From: ECT2AJA-044 sp965658225
GTDB taxonomy: Bacteria > Bacteroidota > Bacteroidia > Flavobacteriales > ECT2AJA-044
Direction of reading: 5' to 3'
Assembly: GCA_965658225.1 (NCBI GenBank)
Contig: CBFHRK010000010.1
Span: 1 to 40,382 of the forward strand
DNA: 40,382 bases
Part shown: positions 1 to 8,971 of the stretch, one piece after another
How positions within the stretch are numbered: position 1 is the stretch's first letter
Layout: the number at the start of each line of letters is the position of its first letter
Position numbers and translations under genes: made by a program
The notes under the pieces: model-generated
What the model saw: only the letters and a program-made list of their open reading frames with translations
The model's database searches: none
Told to the model about the DNA's origin: nothing

Positions 1-278
1 TGCGCTTCTGCGACAGCAGAAGGAAGCAGGTTTCGTTTTTTGGTGGTGAAGGCTCCCCCACTGATCACGCTTTCACGAAGTGAAAGCGTACTCCCGAATT
101 GCCTTATTTCTCACTTAGACTATTTGATACAGAAGAGGATCTGATACATTAATTGATTCTCCATTGGTCAATATGAAAAAATCATAATCCCTTCATGTAG
201 AAGCGGAAAACCGTAATGGCCTCGGCGAAAGTTCCTCTTTCTTTCAAGGGTATAAAAAAATACTCTAATATTGAACCT
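1..278. other. Left-edge non-coding stretch with two inverted repeats
   Basis: No convincing gene is visible. There are two clean inverted repeats: 5-11 with 16-22 (7-bp stem, 4-nt loop) and 67-76 with 80-89 (10-bp perfect stem, 3-nt loop). Neither is followed by a clear T-tract on either strand, so they are not typical intrinsic terminators. One frame is open from position 1 to the TGA at 142-144, but it has no start in the window and resembles no known protein. The stretch may hold the 3' end of an upstream gene and the promoter of the DUF6268 gene. An exact TAnnTTTG box is not present. Confidence 0.4.
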
Positions 279-1205
279 ATGACCTGCCTCAAGTCCTTCA
301 AAAGAATCGCTTTATTTGCCCTATTCATTGCGTCGAGCAACGCTACTTTTGGACAATCCTACCTTGATCTCGTTAAGTTCCAATACAAAAGCACCCCTAT
401 AAACGGATACGAAGACGCCCCGGGCGGTTCGCGGGTAAATGAGTTCACGTTCGATGCGACCGTACCCGTTGAACTCAATGAGAAGTTTGCGCTGATAACT
501 GGGTTCATCGGAGAATCGTTGGGCTCGCAGGTGGAGCCAAATGACACGAACATAACTCAAGTGTACAGCACAACCTTAAAAGTAGGCCTTAACGTACAGT
601 ACAATGACCGGTTCTCGATGCAATATGTACTATTGCCAAAAATATCGTCCGATTTTATTGAACTCAGTTCGGATGATTTTCAGCTCGGCGCTGTTGTTTT
701 GGCGAAATATAAGAAGTCCGATTATTTTACATGGAAATACGGATTGTATTATAACCAAGAGCTTTTCGGCCCTTTCTTCGTTCCCCTACTCGGTTTCTAT
801 ATGCACAAACCCGATAGTCCGTGGGAATTCAACCTAACCCTTCCATTACTCGCCGAGGCTAACTATCAACTCTCTAAAAGCCTACAGGTCGGAGCGCGAT
901 TCAATGCATTTGTTCGAACGTATAATCTCAACAAAGCGGTGTTTACTGAAAACGGCGAATACCTTCAAAAAACGAGTCAAGAGCTTCAGGCTTTTCTTCG
1001 CTTCTTCCCAACAAAAAGTCTCGTTATCGAAGGAGGGATTGGCTTTACTGTTGGCCGAAGATTCGACGTATACGACGATCGAGATAAAATGAAATGGGGG
1101 CTCAGCGCCTTCAACTTCGGCGACGATCGGCCCGAACCGGAAAACCCTCAACTAAAGAACGGTATCATTTTCTCATTGAAGGCGGTTTATCGGTACAACT
1201 TATAA
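279..1205 (+). CDS. DUF6268-type outer-membrane beta-barrel protein
   Basis: Predicted outer-membrane protein of 308 residues. I chose the ATG at 279 because it opens directly on a signal peptide (basic MTCLKSFKR, then a hydrophobic stretch ending near ATFGQ). The longer frame from 216 would put an unlikely polar segment before it. The mature part is rich in alternating aromatic and polar residues, as in beta strands (for example FSMQYVLLPK, FTWKYGLYY), and ends in an aromatic-rich strand with a penultimate asparagine (AVYRYNL), as barrel proteins often do. The overall pattern fits the DUF6268 family, whose function is unknown. A GC-rich hairpin follows at 1238-1260. Family assignment is by recognition only. 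Confidence 0.7.
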   Translation: MTCLKSFKRIALFALFIASSNATFGQSYLDLVKFQYKSTPINGYEDAPGGSRVNEFTFDATVPVELNEKFALITGFIGESLGSQVEPNDTNITQVYSTTLKVGLNVQYNDRFSMQYVLLPKISSDFIELSSDDFQLGAVVLAKYKKSDYFTWKYGLYYNQELFGPFFVPLLGFYMHKPDSPWEFNLTLPLLAEANYQLSKSLQVGARFNAFVRTYNLNKAVFTENGEYLQKTSQELQAFLRFFPTKSLVIEGGIGFTVGRRFDVYDDRDKMKWGLSAFNFGDDRPEPENPQLKNGIIFSLKAVYRYNL

Positions 1206-1237
1206 TTACTTCCATTCACTCCTTATTTTTAACCGCT

Positions 1238-1260
1238 GGCCCTATCGGGCCGATGAGGCC
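1238..1260 (+). terminator. Three-arm GC-rich hairpin element after the DUF6268 gene
   Basis: GGCCC (1238-1242), loop TATC, GGGCC (1247-1251), spacer GATGA, GGCCC (1256-1260). The middle arm can pair with either flank, giving two mutually exclusive hairpins. It lies 33 bp after the stop of the preceding gene and 30 bp before the next start. There is no strong T-tract, so it may act as a terminator, a processing site or a member of the palindrome family described in the findings. An element of the same build lies at 30718-30741. Confidence 0.5.
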
Positions 1261-1290
1261 CAAAACAGAAAAGTATCTTTAAAAGAAAAA

Positions 1291-1962
1291 ATGCGCCATA
1301 CTATTCTTTTACTTCTTCTTTTGGCTGACAACCCTTTAATTGCTCAATCTCTCGAAGGCCTGTGGCTGGTTCAGTCCGTTCTCGTGGGCACCCAGCAAAT
1401 GACACCTCAGCAGAAATGGATCCGGTTCGATTCAAATAATTCTTTTACCGAAGGGAATGGATGGCTGCAACACAACTCAGGGTCGGTTGTTTTTGACGTA
1501 CCCAGCAACAGTATTGAGCTGAAAGCCTCCAAAGGACCCAAAGACACAATGGGGCCTTTTCAACTGGTAGACCTCCAAGAATCCACAATGCTATGGACCC
1601 GGACCGAAGATGGGCAAAAGGTGCAGGTACAACTCATTCGAATATCGGAGCTGCCGGAAGCTCCGGCGGATTGGTGTATGGGACTTTGGTCTATAGACGA
1701 CATGGACTCCCAAGGTGAATCTTGGATTTCAGGTTATGATCAAATTCACTTGAGTTGGACCGGAGTCTTTGTGCTTAGAAAGGATTCCGTCGAAAAACGC
1801 GGCTATTGGACAACTCATGCCCATCGACCCGAAATCACCTTGATACCCCGAACCAATAATTGCGAACAATTGCAATTTGGAATTCAAAAAGAAGGCGATT
1901 CCCTACTTTTCAGCAATGAAGAAATTGGAACATTCGCGCTGAACCCTAAAAATAGTTTCTGA
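1291..1962 (+). CDS. Secreted lipocalin-like hypothetical protein
   Basis: This 223-residue protein has an N-terminal signal peptide (MRHTILLLLLLADNPLIAQS), so it is probably periplasmic or outer-membrane associated. The mature part starts with LEGLWLVQSV and carries a second GLWSI motif near residue 130. This resembles the W-containing first strand of lipocalin-like small barrels and suggests two tandem barrel halves. I do not recognise the family. It sits between an outer-membrane barrel and a Spy/CpxP-like protein in a block of envelope genes. TATCTTTA just upstream (1273-1280) is an imperfect -7 box. Confidence 0.6.
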   Translation: MRHTILLLLLLADNPLIAQSLEGLWLVQSVLVGTQQMTPQQKWIRFDSNNSFTEGNGWLQHNSGSVVFDVPSNSIELKASKGPKDTMGPFQLVDLQESTMLWTRTEDGQKVQVQLIRISELPEAPADWCMGLWSIDDMDSQGESWISGYDQIHLSWTGVFVLRKDSVEKRGYWTTHAHRPEITLIPRTNNCEQLQFGIQKEGDSLLFSNEEIGTFALNPKNSF

Positions 1963-2029
1963 CGCATTCGCGAATTAAACTTTTATAAGACATGCGCATC
2001 TAACAGCGTATAAAATCCACTAAACTATT

Positions 2030-2413
2030 ATGAATATAAAATCTATTTTATTCTCACTGCTCCTTTTCACGGGCCTCTGTTCTTTCGCCCAACCGGGTAA
2101 CCGCCCTTCTCCAGAACAAATACGCCAACGAGCCGAAAAAGAAGCGCGCGAAATGGCCATAGCCCTTGAACTCAATGAAAAACAAATGCTCGCTTTCAAC
2201 GAAATCAATGAAGCATTTGGCGAAAAAGTCATGGAAATTCGACAGGCTGGAGGCGATAGAGAAGATATGATGTTCGCTATGCAGGCTTTATCAAAAGAAC
2301 GCGATAAAGAAATGAAAGGTATTCTTAGAAAAGAGCAGTATAAAAAGTATCAAAAAATTCAAGAAGAAAAACGTCAAGAACGTATGCAAAGAAGAGGCGG
2401 TCCTCCTGAATAA
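2030..2413 (+). CDS. Spy/CpxP-like periplasmic helical protein
   Basis: A 127-residue protein with a signal peptide (MNIKSILFSLLLFTGLCSFAQ), then a proline-containing stretch and an almost entirely helical, highly charged body. The segment ALELNEKQMLAFNEINEAF followed by KEQYKKYQKIQEEK is typical of the LTxxQ-type helical hairpins of Spy/CpxP and related Bacteroidota proteins. Such proteins bind unfolded proteins or sense envelope stress. The C-terminus is basic and glycine-rich (RMQRRGGPPE). The esterase gene follows after 27 bp, so the two may be co-transcribed. The general fold class is fairly safe; the specific role is inference. Confidence 0.6.
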   Translation: MNIKSILFSLLLFTGLCSFAQPGNRPSPEQIRQRAEKEAREMAIALELNEKQMLAFNEINEAFGEKVMEIRQAGGDREDMMFAMQALSKERDKEMKGILRKEQYKKYQKIQEEKRQERMQRRGGPPE

Positions 2414-2440
2414 CATCGCTTATTTTGTATCTTTTGGCCT

Positions 2441-3346
2441 ATGAAAAAAATGACCGTACTCATTTTGATCTTGGGCCTTCTTACTGCCCAAGCGCAAACA
2501 CCAACAACCGAAATTGGAACCCTTCATTTCGTAAAAGAGTTTAAATCAGCACACGTCGATGCACGCCCTCTCGCTATTTGGACTCCACCCGATTATTCTC
2601 CGCTAAAAAGATATCCCGTTATTTATGTATACGACGGTCAAATGCTTTTTGACGGCACTACTACTTGGAACAAAACAGAATGGGATATAGATAGTGTTTT
2701 AGGTTCAGCGATCATTCAAGGAGCATTACCTCCATGCATCGTGGTTGGACTCTACAACATACCGAAAATTCGATACCGAGAATTTTTTCCGGAAAAACCC
2801 TTCGAAAAGCTGCCTCAATCACTTCAAGATTCGGCAATTACAATGGCCATGAATAACGTGGCTCCGAGCAGTGATGAATACTTGAAGTACATTGTCAATG
2901 AAGTAAAGCCCTACGTAGATACTGAATACATGACGTTAAGTGATCGAAAAAACACCTACATCATGGGTGCTTCTATGGGCGGAGTTATGTCGCTATACGC
3001 TCTCTTTGAATACCCGGAAGTATTTAGCGCAGCTGCCTGTTTATCGAGCCACTTAATCGGTGGATACGAATTCAACGAAACAGTGCCCAATGCCTTCGCG
3101 CAATACATTCAAGAAAATAGTCCCGAACCGGGCCATTGTAGAATATACATGGACTACGGTACCGAAACCCTGGACGCGCAGTACGAACCTGCTCAAAAAA
3201 TCATAGACACTCAAATGAACCAATCGGGATGGACCAATGAAAATTGGCAAACGCGTAAATTTGAAGGAGCAAGCCATACCGAAGTTAGTTGGAATGCCCG
3301 CCTTATGACTCCCTTGAACTTCCTTTTGAAACCGGATATCCAATGA
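2441..3346 (+). CDS. Secreted esterase of the alpha/beta hydrolase fold (PF00756-like)
   Basis: This 301-residue protein has a signal peptide (MKKMTVLILILGLLTAQAQ) and the layout of the esterase D/Fes/enterochelin-esterase group. Visible features are IWTPPDY and PVIYVYDGQ in the early strands, the nucleophile elbow GASMGG with Ser178, and a C-terminal GASHTEVSW that supplies the catalytic His. An acid residue should lie between them. The protein probably cleaves esters in the periplasm; the substrate cannot be told from sequence. The stop codon overlaps the start of the next gene (ATGA at 3343-3346), which suggests translational coupling with the META lipoprotein. Confidence 0.8.
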   Translation: MKKMTVLILILGLLTAQAQTPTTEIGTLHFVKEFKSAHVDARPLAIWTPPDYSPLKRYPVIYVYDGQMLFDGTTTWNKTEWDIDSVLGSAIIQGALPPCIVVGLYNIPKIRYREFFPEKPFEKLPQSLQDSAITMAMNNVAPSSDEYLKYIVNEVKPYVDTEYMTLSDRKNTYIMGASMGGVMSLYALFEYPEVFSAAACLSSHLIGGYEFNETVPNAFAQYIQENSPEPGHCRIYMDYGTETLDAQYEPAQKIIDTQMNQSGWTNENWQTRKFEGASHTEVSWNARLMTPLNFLLKPDIQ

Positions 3347-4752
3347 GAACTCTCCGAAATCTCCTATTAGGAACATTGGCTCTTTTTGCCGTAGCGTGTT
3401 CCGCCTCCAAGTCGGCACAAAGCTCTTTAGAAGGCACCGTTACCTACCGCGAAAAAATGCTTCTCCCGCCGCAGGCGGTGGTCGTTGTGAAACTCGTCGA
3501 TGTAAGCCTTCAAGATGTTCCCGCAAAAGTAATTAGCGTCGACACTCTAAAAGCGCAGGCGCCACCCATTCCCTATACCCTCGCCTATAACCCTGGCACT
3601 CTAGAAGACGGTCATATCTATCAAGTGCAAGCGGCTATATACGTTGATGGGGACCTTCGAATGATTAGCACCCAAGCAACGCGGGCAAATTTAGAGGAGC
3701 TGAATCCGGTTGAAGTTGTAGTACGCAGTGTACAGCGCGAGGTTCGAGAACCCAAAAAACGGGTCGACTTCATCGCTCGGGGAAATGAGCCGTCTTGGAT
3801 ACTAGAAATGGAAATTGGAAAATGGATGCGGCTAAAACAACTCAATTCGGATGAAGTCGTAACAGTGCCGTTTCCGGAGCGATTCACTGATCCCAAAACA
3901 CGTGAAATGGTGCTCAAATCTAGTACGGAAGCACATGCATTGGAGGTTCGAATCGCTGAAGAAAATTGTCAAGATTCTATGGCTGATGAGTCGTTTGAAT
4001 ACGCAGTGAAAGTTATACTCGACAACAATGACGCTCTTTCCGGATGTGGCTATTTAAAGGGTGATGCTAGGAGCCTTCGGCTCGATTATGAACTAAAATC
4101 AGGCGTCGATCTCGATCTTAATTTGGCCACTAGAGTCCCCGAGTTGAGCTTAGACGTCCTCAGAGGGACCTATGGCGCAAATGATGGATGTAACGGAATT
4201 GGCGGTGAACTGGATGAACGCGAAAACTCGCTCTTGTTTAAACCCGGGTTTAGCACCGAAATGTATTGCGGCAACGATTTCGATCAGTCCTTTAAAAAGC
4301 TCTTTTTGGATGTCGACGGATATCGATTGAACGGGAACGGAGATCTTGATTTAACGATCGAAGGAAACGTGGTTCTCTCGTACTCTGAGAAAAAAGCACC
4401 GTTGAGCGCGGCCGTAATAAACGATCTGCACGACGTTTTCGTGGTGACGGAGATTAACGGAGTAGCCATAGGCAAGGGTCAAGAAAATCCTCGGATGGAA
4501 TTTTATCCGGCCGAAGGCCGTGTTTCTGGATATTCTGGGTGTAATCAATTTAACGGCCCCATTGAAGTAAGCGAAAAAAGCCTTCGTTTCTCATCCCGAA
4601 TGGCCATGACAAAAAAATACTGCCAAGATTCGGTCGAAGATACGTTCGTGGCCGCTCTACCCCAGGTGAGTAGCTATCTTCGAAAAGAACGCAGCCTGAT
4701 GCTCCTTGGATCTGACGGAGCGGTTGTTTTTCTACTTCAAAAAACGGATTAA
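3343..4752 (+). CDS. Multidomain lipoprotein: YbaY-like, COG3650-like and two META (HslJ-like) domains
   Basis: A 469-residue protein. The chosen ATG at 3343 overlaps the previous stop and opens a lipoprotein signal peptide (MRTLRNLLLGTLALFAVACS, acylated Cys19). In order it has: a YbaY-like beta domain (about 25-115, starting LEGTVTYREKMLLPPQA), a region like the COG3650 domain (about 145-260, FIARGNEPSWILEMEIGKW), a first META domain with GTYGANDGCNGIGGEL and EMYCG, and a second META domain with VSGYSGCNQFNGPIE and KKYCQD. META domains occur in HslJ-type heat-shock lipoproteins. The C/N-rich motifs are intact in both. A CGGCC-GAA-GGCCG palindrome (4508-4520) lies inside the coding sequence. 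The next gene starts immediately after the stop. Confidence 0.75.
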   Translation: MRTLRNLLLGTLALFAVACSASKSAQSSLEGTVTYREKMLLPPQAVVVVKLVDVSLQDVPAKVISVDTLKAQAPPIPYTLAYNPGTLEDGHIYQVQAAIYVDGDLRMISTQATRANLEELNPVEVVVRSVQREVREPKKRVDFIARGNEPSWILEMEIGKWMRLKQLNSDEVVTVPFPERFTDPKTREMVLKSSTEAHALEVRIAEENCQDSMADESFEYAVKVILDNNDALSGCGYLKGDARSLRLDYELKSGVDLDLNLATRVPELSLDVLRGTYGANDGCNGIGGELDERENSLLFKPGFSTEMYCGNDFDQSFKKLFLDVDGYRLNGNGDLDLTIEGNVVLSYSEKKAPLSAAVINDLHDVFVVTEINGVAIGKGQENPRMEFYPAEGRVSGYSGCNQFNGPIEVSEKSLRFSSRMAMTKKYCQDSVEDTFVAALPQVSSYLRKERSLMLLGSDGAVVFLLQKTD

Positions 4753-7128
4753 ATGAAGCTTTGGAAGAAATGGGTATTGGGGATTCTCACATTCTTGAGT
4801 CTCTTAGTGATCGCAATCATGCTGTTGGCTTCGGGAATCATTCATCGTTACATTGAAAAAAACGACGTCGATTTAGTGGGTCGAGAAATCACAATGGACG
4901 ATCTTTCGATCGGATGGTTCACAGCACAAATTGAAATCAAGGGTTTTGATATTCGAGAGCAAGACACTTCCATAAGCTTCATCAGCTATGATCGCCTCTT
5001 TGTGGACCTCCATATTTGGAGCCTGTTCCAAGGTTTTATCCACGTAAAGGAAGTCGCTCTTGAAAATCCAAAGGTGCGCTTCGTTCAGAACGGAACCGAG
5101 TTTAACTTTTCCGATCTACTGGCCTTGGGAGCGACAGACTCGCCAGATACAACAACTTCTGAACCTTCGCNNNNNNNNNNNNNNNNNNNNNNNNNNNNNN
5201 NNNNNNNNNNNNNNNNNNNNNNNNNNNNNNNNNNNNNNNNNNNNNNNNNNNNNNNNNNNNNNNNNNNNTCTTGGAGTATCGCTATCGAGAACTACCATCT
5301 CGACAATGGTACAATCTTTTACCGGAGTAACTTACAACCCGATTTGGAAATTCCGGGAATGAACGTGCTTGTCCCGCTGCTAAGCGATACCGCCTCGAAA
5401 ATTCATTCACTTATCGACTTCAACCTCCAGTCAGGAGGAACTTTTGAGCTAGTTACCGACCTATTCCCGAATCTCGATCTATTTCATTCGGAAATAAATA
5501 TGATCGATATGGATTTTACTTTTCTAGAGCCTTATTTTAAAGCGTATCTGGACCTTGAGAAAGTTTCGGGCAACATCGATCTCAATTTATCGGCTCGCGG
5601 CGCCCTCTCGGGCGGAAATAACCTACGGCTAAAAGGAGAATTCAATTTAGCTGAATTTCAAATGATCGATATCTACGGCGACGAAATCGTTGCGCTGGAA
5701 CACATGCACATTGGGTTCGATTCTATAGACCTCGCCAATGCTGAATTCGATCTAGGCGACCTTGTAATAACAGGTTTCGAAGGCATTTATGAAGTTTTTG
5801 AAGACACCGACACGTACACCCGAATCATTAAGCCCGCACTCAATGAGAAAGGACCTGATACATTGAAAACAGGTGAAGCGGTAAACTTTGACAACCCTTT
5901 TTCTATCGCAGCCGCCTACGCGGAGCACATGGTTAAATCGTACAAATCCGCAGACTACAAACTAAACCACTTCGAAATTGCCAATTGCGCTTTTACCTAC
6001 AACGACTATACAATGCGCGAGGCTTTTCGGTATGAGATTAGTGATATTCATGTGGGCGCTGAAGGAATCAATTCTCACGATGAATATCTCTTAATAAAAG
6101 CGGACGCTACAGTAAATGAATTGGGTCGCTTTGAGGGTTCTATAAAATCGTATACGGACAACCTTCGGAATATCGATATTGACTACAAGCTCTATGGAAC
6201 GCAGTTATCTCCGTTCTCGCCATATTCAGACACCTATGTTGCGCACCCTATTGTTCACGGTGATCTCATTTATGAAAACAGCACTAAAATAAGAGACAAC
6301 CATCTTGAAAGTTCCAATAACATTGTACTTGATGATTTTACCTTCGGACAAAAAACAGACTACGAAGGCATTTATAATTTACCCGTTAGGCTTGCGGTTG
6401 GGCTCCTAAAAGATAAGAATGGCGACATCGTTTTGGATATCCCTATAGAAGGTGATCTCGACGACCCCGAATACAAATATTCAAAGGCAATTTGGACTGC
6501 CGTAAAAAATGTGGTCGTCAACATTGTTACAGCTCCGTTTAAATTTATTGGAAATCAATTCGGCATAGAAGAGGAGAAACTTCAACAGCTCGATTTTGGG
6601 CTGCTACAAATGAGATTGAGTAATCAGCACGAAAAGCAACTTGATGAAATGTCCAGAGTTCTCGAAGTTCGCCCCGACCTAAATATCGAATTCAAAAGAG
6701 CAACGCGCCAATTCGAAACCATGGAATCCTTTGCTATTCTAGAAACCGCCCATCTCTACTTGTATGGAACTACGGTAGAGGATATATTACCGAAAGAAGA
6801 ATCTGAAGCAATTACCAATTTAGATTTAAACGATAGCGCTTTTGTACATTTTGTTAACCAAGGAATTCCGGCCGATAAACTGCATTTACCCATCCAATCT
6901 AGGTGCCTTGAATATGTAGGAAACGAAAGGGCTGCCGAACAATCAGACAAGGTTGGAGCGCGAAGAACTGCCGCTATTCGATCCTATCTGCAGGAAAAGC
7001 GCAATATTGATTCGACTCGAATTCGATTCTTTGCTCTACACGCAGACTCTCTGATGACCAGTAGAAGTTCCAGTATTTACAAAGTCAGCTTTTGGGTCGA
7101 AGAAAATGAAACCTATGGATTTGACTGA
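4753..7128 (+). CDS. DUF748/AsmA-like envelope protein (interrupted by an assembly gap)
   Basis: A frame of 791 codons with one N-terminal membrane anchor (WVLGILTFLSLLVIAIMLLASG). A periplasmic body follows that resembles DUF748 proteins, a branch of the AsmA/TamB-like lipid-handling superfamily: N-terminal DLSIGWFTAQIEIKGF, and a late LDIPIEGDLDDPEYKYSKAIW followed by an amphipathic stretch and an OmpA-like C-terminal part (VGARRTAAIRSYL). Bases 5171-5268 are N, so about 33 residues after position 139 are unknown. The frame is open on both sides of the gap, which fits the gap size but does not prove it. The start directly abuts the META lipoprotein stop, so the genes are likely coupled. Confidence 0.75.
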   Translation: MKLWKKWVLGILTFLSLLVIAIMLLASGIIHRYIEKNDVDLVGREITMDDLSIGWFTAQIEIKGFDIREQDTSISFISYDRLFVDLHIWSLFQGFIHVKEVALENPKVRFVQNGTEFNFSDLLALGATDSPDTTTSEPSXXXXXXXXXXXXXXXXXXXXXXXXXXXXXXXXXSWSIAIENYHLDNGTIFYRSNLQPDLEIPGMNVLVPLLSDTASKIHSLIDFNLQSGGTFELVTDLFPNLDLFHSEINMIDMDFTFLEPYFKAYLDLEKVSGNIDLNLSARGALSGGNNLRLKGEFNLAEFQMIDIYGDEIVALEHMHIGFDSIDLANAEFDLGDLVITGFEGIYEVFEDTDTYTRIIKPALNEKGPDTLKTGEAVNFDNPFSIAAAYAEHMVKSYKSADYKLNHFEIANCAFTYNDYTMREAFRYEISDIHVGAEGINSHDEYLLIKADATVNELGRFEGSIKSYTDNLRNIDIDYKLYGTQLSPFSPYSDTYVAHPIVHGDLIYENSTKIRDNHLESSNNIVLDDFTFGQKTDYEGIYNLPVRLAVGLLKDKNGDIVLDIPIEGDLDDPEYKYSKAIWTAVKNVVVNIVTAPFKFIGNQFGIEEEKLQQLDFGLLQMRLSNQHEKQLDEMSRVLEVRPDLNIEFKRATRQFETMESFAILETAHLYLYGTTVEDILPKEESEAITNLDLNDSAFVHFVNQGIPADKLHLPIQSRCLEYVGNERAAEQSDKVGARRTAAIRSYLQEKRNIDSTRIRFFALHADSLMTSRSSSIYKVSFWVEENETYGFD
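5171..5268. other. Assembly gap of 98 N
   Basis: A run of undetermined bases inside the DUF748 gene. The frame is open from 4753 to 7128 if the gap length is taken as given. Ninety-eight N is not a usual fixed placeholder length, so it may be an estimate from paired reads. Confidence 0.98.
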
Positions 7129-7483
7129 TATTCAACAGTTTTTAAACGATGAACTGCAGAAACACGCTCCCTCACTGAAAGCCAAAGGCGCGATCCCCGA
7201 TTCAGTTGAATTCAGTGGAACCAAAACCGTTATGCAAGGCAAGCAAAAGGTTGATGGACATTACTTTGCATCTATAGTACCCAAACCAAAGGACATCCGC
7301 CTGTACTTCTTCCCCATATACACGCATGTGCAAGACTATTCAGAATTATCAGAAGAATTGAGAAAACAATTAAAAGGAAAGAGCTGCTTCCATATTAAAC
7401 GCCTTGACGAATCATTAAAAAAAGAAGTTTCAGAATTAATTTCTACAGGCGTTTCGCTGTACAAAACCGACGGTCTCATTTAA
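7106..7483 (+). CDS. DUF1801 (YdhG-like) small cytosolic protein
   Basis: A 125-residue protein without signal peptide. The pattern KVDGHYFASIVPKPKDIRLYFFPIY followed by a C-terminal helical KGKSCFHIKRL matches the DUF1801/YdhG fold, a small alpha/beta domain of unknown function. The start overlaps the previous gene by 23 bp. A second ATG at 7115 would shorten the overlap to 14 bp and cannot be excluded. The SRPBCC gene follows after 12 bp, so the pair is probably one transcript. Confidence 0.65.
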   Translation: MKPMDLTDIQQFLNDELQKHAPSLKAKGAIPDSVEFSGTKTVMQGKQKVDGHYFASIVPKPKDIRLYFFPIYTHVQDYSELSEELRKQLKGKSCFHIKRLDESLKKEVSELISTGVSLYKTDGLI

Positions 7484-7495
7484 TCTGTAGCCACT

Positions 7496-7948
7496 ATGAA
7501 ATATGAATTAAGCATTGAAATTGACTTGCCATTGAACGACGTTGCAGACGCGTTTTCCGACCCCATTCAATTGGCCGATTGGCAACGCGGATTTGTTTCC
7601 ATTGAACACATTGAAGGGGAGCTAGGCAAAGAGGGAGCGAAATCCGAGATTAAATACATCATGGGTAAACGCGCAGTTGATATGGTTGAAACCATTACAA
7701 AAAATGATTTACCGCGCTATTTTTCCGCCATCTACGAAGCTAAAGGGGTTTGGAATCTTCAAGAAAATACTTTTTCTGAAATAACGGAAACTAAAACACG
7801 ATGGACCTCACGGTCCGAATTCGTCATGCAATCTTTTCCTCTGAAAGTTCTGGCTTTCTTGATGCCTAAAATGTTTAAAAAGCAAAGCTACCAGTATATG
7901 ACCGACTTTAAATCGTGGGTTGAAGATGGTGAATCTGTTCGAGGCTAA
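7496..7948 (+). CDS. SRPBCC (START-like) family protein
   Basis: A 150-residue cytosolic protein. It starts with MKYELSIEIDLPLNDVADAFSDPIQLADWQ, the typical first strand and helix of polyketide-cyclase/START-like folds, and ends with a long helix (YQYMTDFKSWVED). These domains bind hydrophobic ligands; the ligand is not predictable here. Its stop codon overlaps that of the convergent radical SAM gene by 4 bases (CTAA at 7945-7948), so no terminator can lie between them. Confidence 0.75.
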   Translation: MKYELSIEIDLPLNDVADAFSDPIQLADWQRGFVSIEHIEGELGKEGAKSEIKYIMGKRAVDMVETITKNDLPRYFSAIYEAKGVWNLQENTFSEITETKTRWTSRSEFVMQSFPLKVLAFLMPKMFKKQSYQYMTDFKSWVEDGESVRG

Positions 7949-8967
7949 GCCCAAACCTTCGTTCCTTCACTACAGTTTGCGCAGATATCAATTTCTTTTC
8001 GAGAGCGAAGAAGCGCCGAGCGAAAGTTTGCATAGGCGGGACCATTCCAAATAGACGCAAAAGACTGCGGCCCAATCTGACCCAAAGTGTGGTGCGCGTC
8101 CTTATCAAAACAGCACGGCACTACTTGTCCATCCCAAGTAATTACGCAAGAGTGCCACATTCTCCAACAATGGTCATCAAGCGCATTTTTCACCACCCAT
8201 TTTCCCGATCGATCCTTTTTATATCGCGCGTATTTTTCAATCGTCGGTATTAAAGGGTTTCCATCTTCATAATCATACACTTGAGCTGTTTTGTACCGAA
8301 CTTCATCAACCCCAAATTGCTTTCCCATTTGGTACACCTCTTCAATTTGATGCTCATTCGGCTTAACAACAAGAAACTGCCAAATAACATGGGGCGTTCT
8401 CGATTTGAGTTTCTTCTTCCAGTGAATAATCCGCTCCGTACCGGCAAGCACTTTCTCTAAACTACCTTCTTTACGGTATTGCTCATATACTTCTTGAGTG
8501 GTTCCATCCACCGAAATTATAAGTCGATCGAGTCCAGATTCCACCGTTTTACGAGCTAAATCATCGTGTAGGAAATGAGCGTTGGTAGAAGTCGTCGTAT
8601 ATATTTTTCGAGTAGAGGCCCTCTGAACCATTTCCAAAAACTTCGGATTGATAAAAGGCTCGCCTTGAAAATAAAAGGTAATGTACGCGGTGGTTGGCGC
8701 GAGCTCATCGAGCATGGTTTGAAAGAAATCAATTTTCAAATTCCCAGTTGGCCGTGTAAACTGCTTCAGGCCGCTAGGGCATTCTGGACATCCTAAGTTA
8801 CAGGCGGTCGTTGGTTCAAAAGCAATAGCCAACGGCTTACCCCACGGACGATGCATTTTAGTAAGCCTAGAAAAATAATAACTGCTAAGAATTAAAACAG
8901 CATTCAGCACGCGCTTGAAAGTGAGTTTCGACAATAAGTTAAGTCCGTCGTGAATACGTGCCTGCAT
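7945..8967 (-). CDS. Radical SAM/SPASM-domain enzyme
   Basis: A 340-residue protein with the radical SAM cluster motif C56-x3-C60-x2-C63 (ACNLGCPEC) near the N-terminus. A SPASM-type Cys-rich tail (CWRMWHSCVITWDGQVVPCC, then ICANC) binds auxiliary iron-sulfur clusters. Such enzymes often modify ribosomally made peptides or act as anaerobic sulfatase-maturase or PqqE relatives. No small precursor-peptide gene lies next to it and neighbours give no pathway, so the substrate is unknown. The first 35 residues are hydrophobic and basic and could associate with membranes. A -33/-7 promoter ends only a few bases before the ATG. Confidence 0.85.
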   Translation of the reverse strand: MQARIHDGLNLLSKLTFKRVLNAVLILSSYYFSRLTKMHRPWGKPLAIAFEPTTACNLGCPECPSGLKQFTRPTGNLKIDFFQTMLDELAPTTAYITFYFQGEPFINPKFLEMVQRASTRKIYTTTSTNAHFLHDDLARKTVESGLDRLIISVDGTTQEVYEQYRKEGSLEKVLAGTERIIHWKKKLKSRTPHVIWQFLVVKPNEHQIEEVYQMGKQFGVDEVRYKTAQVYDYEDGNPLIPTIEKYARYKKDRSGKWVVKNALDDHCWRMWHSCVITWDGQVVPCCFDKDAHHTLGQIGPQSFASIWNGPAYANFRSALLRSRKEIDICANCSEGTKVWA

Positions 8968-8971
8968 AAAT

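Noticed and set aside
1..144. Frame open from the left edge to TGA at 142-144.
   Set aside because: About 47 codons with no recognisable family and two inverted repeats inside; cannot be told from chance.
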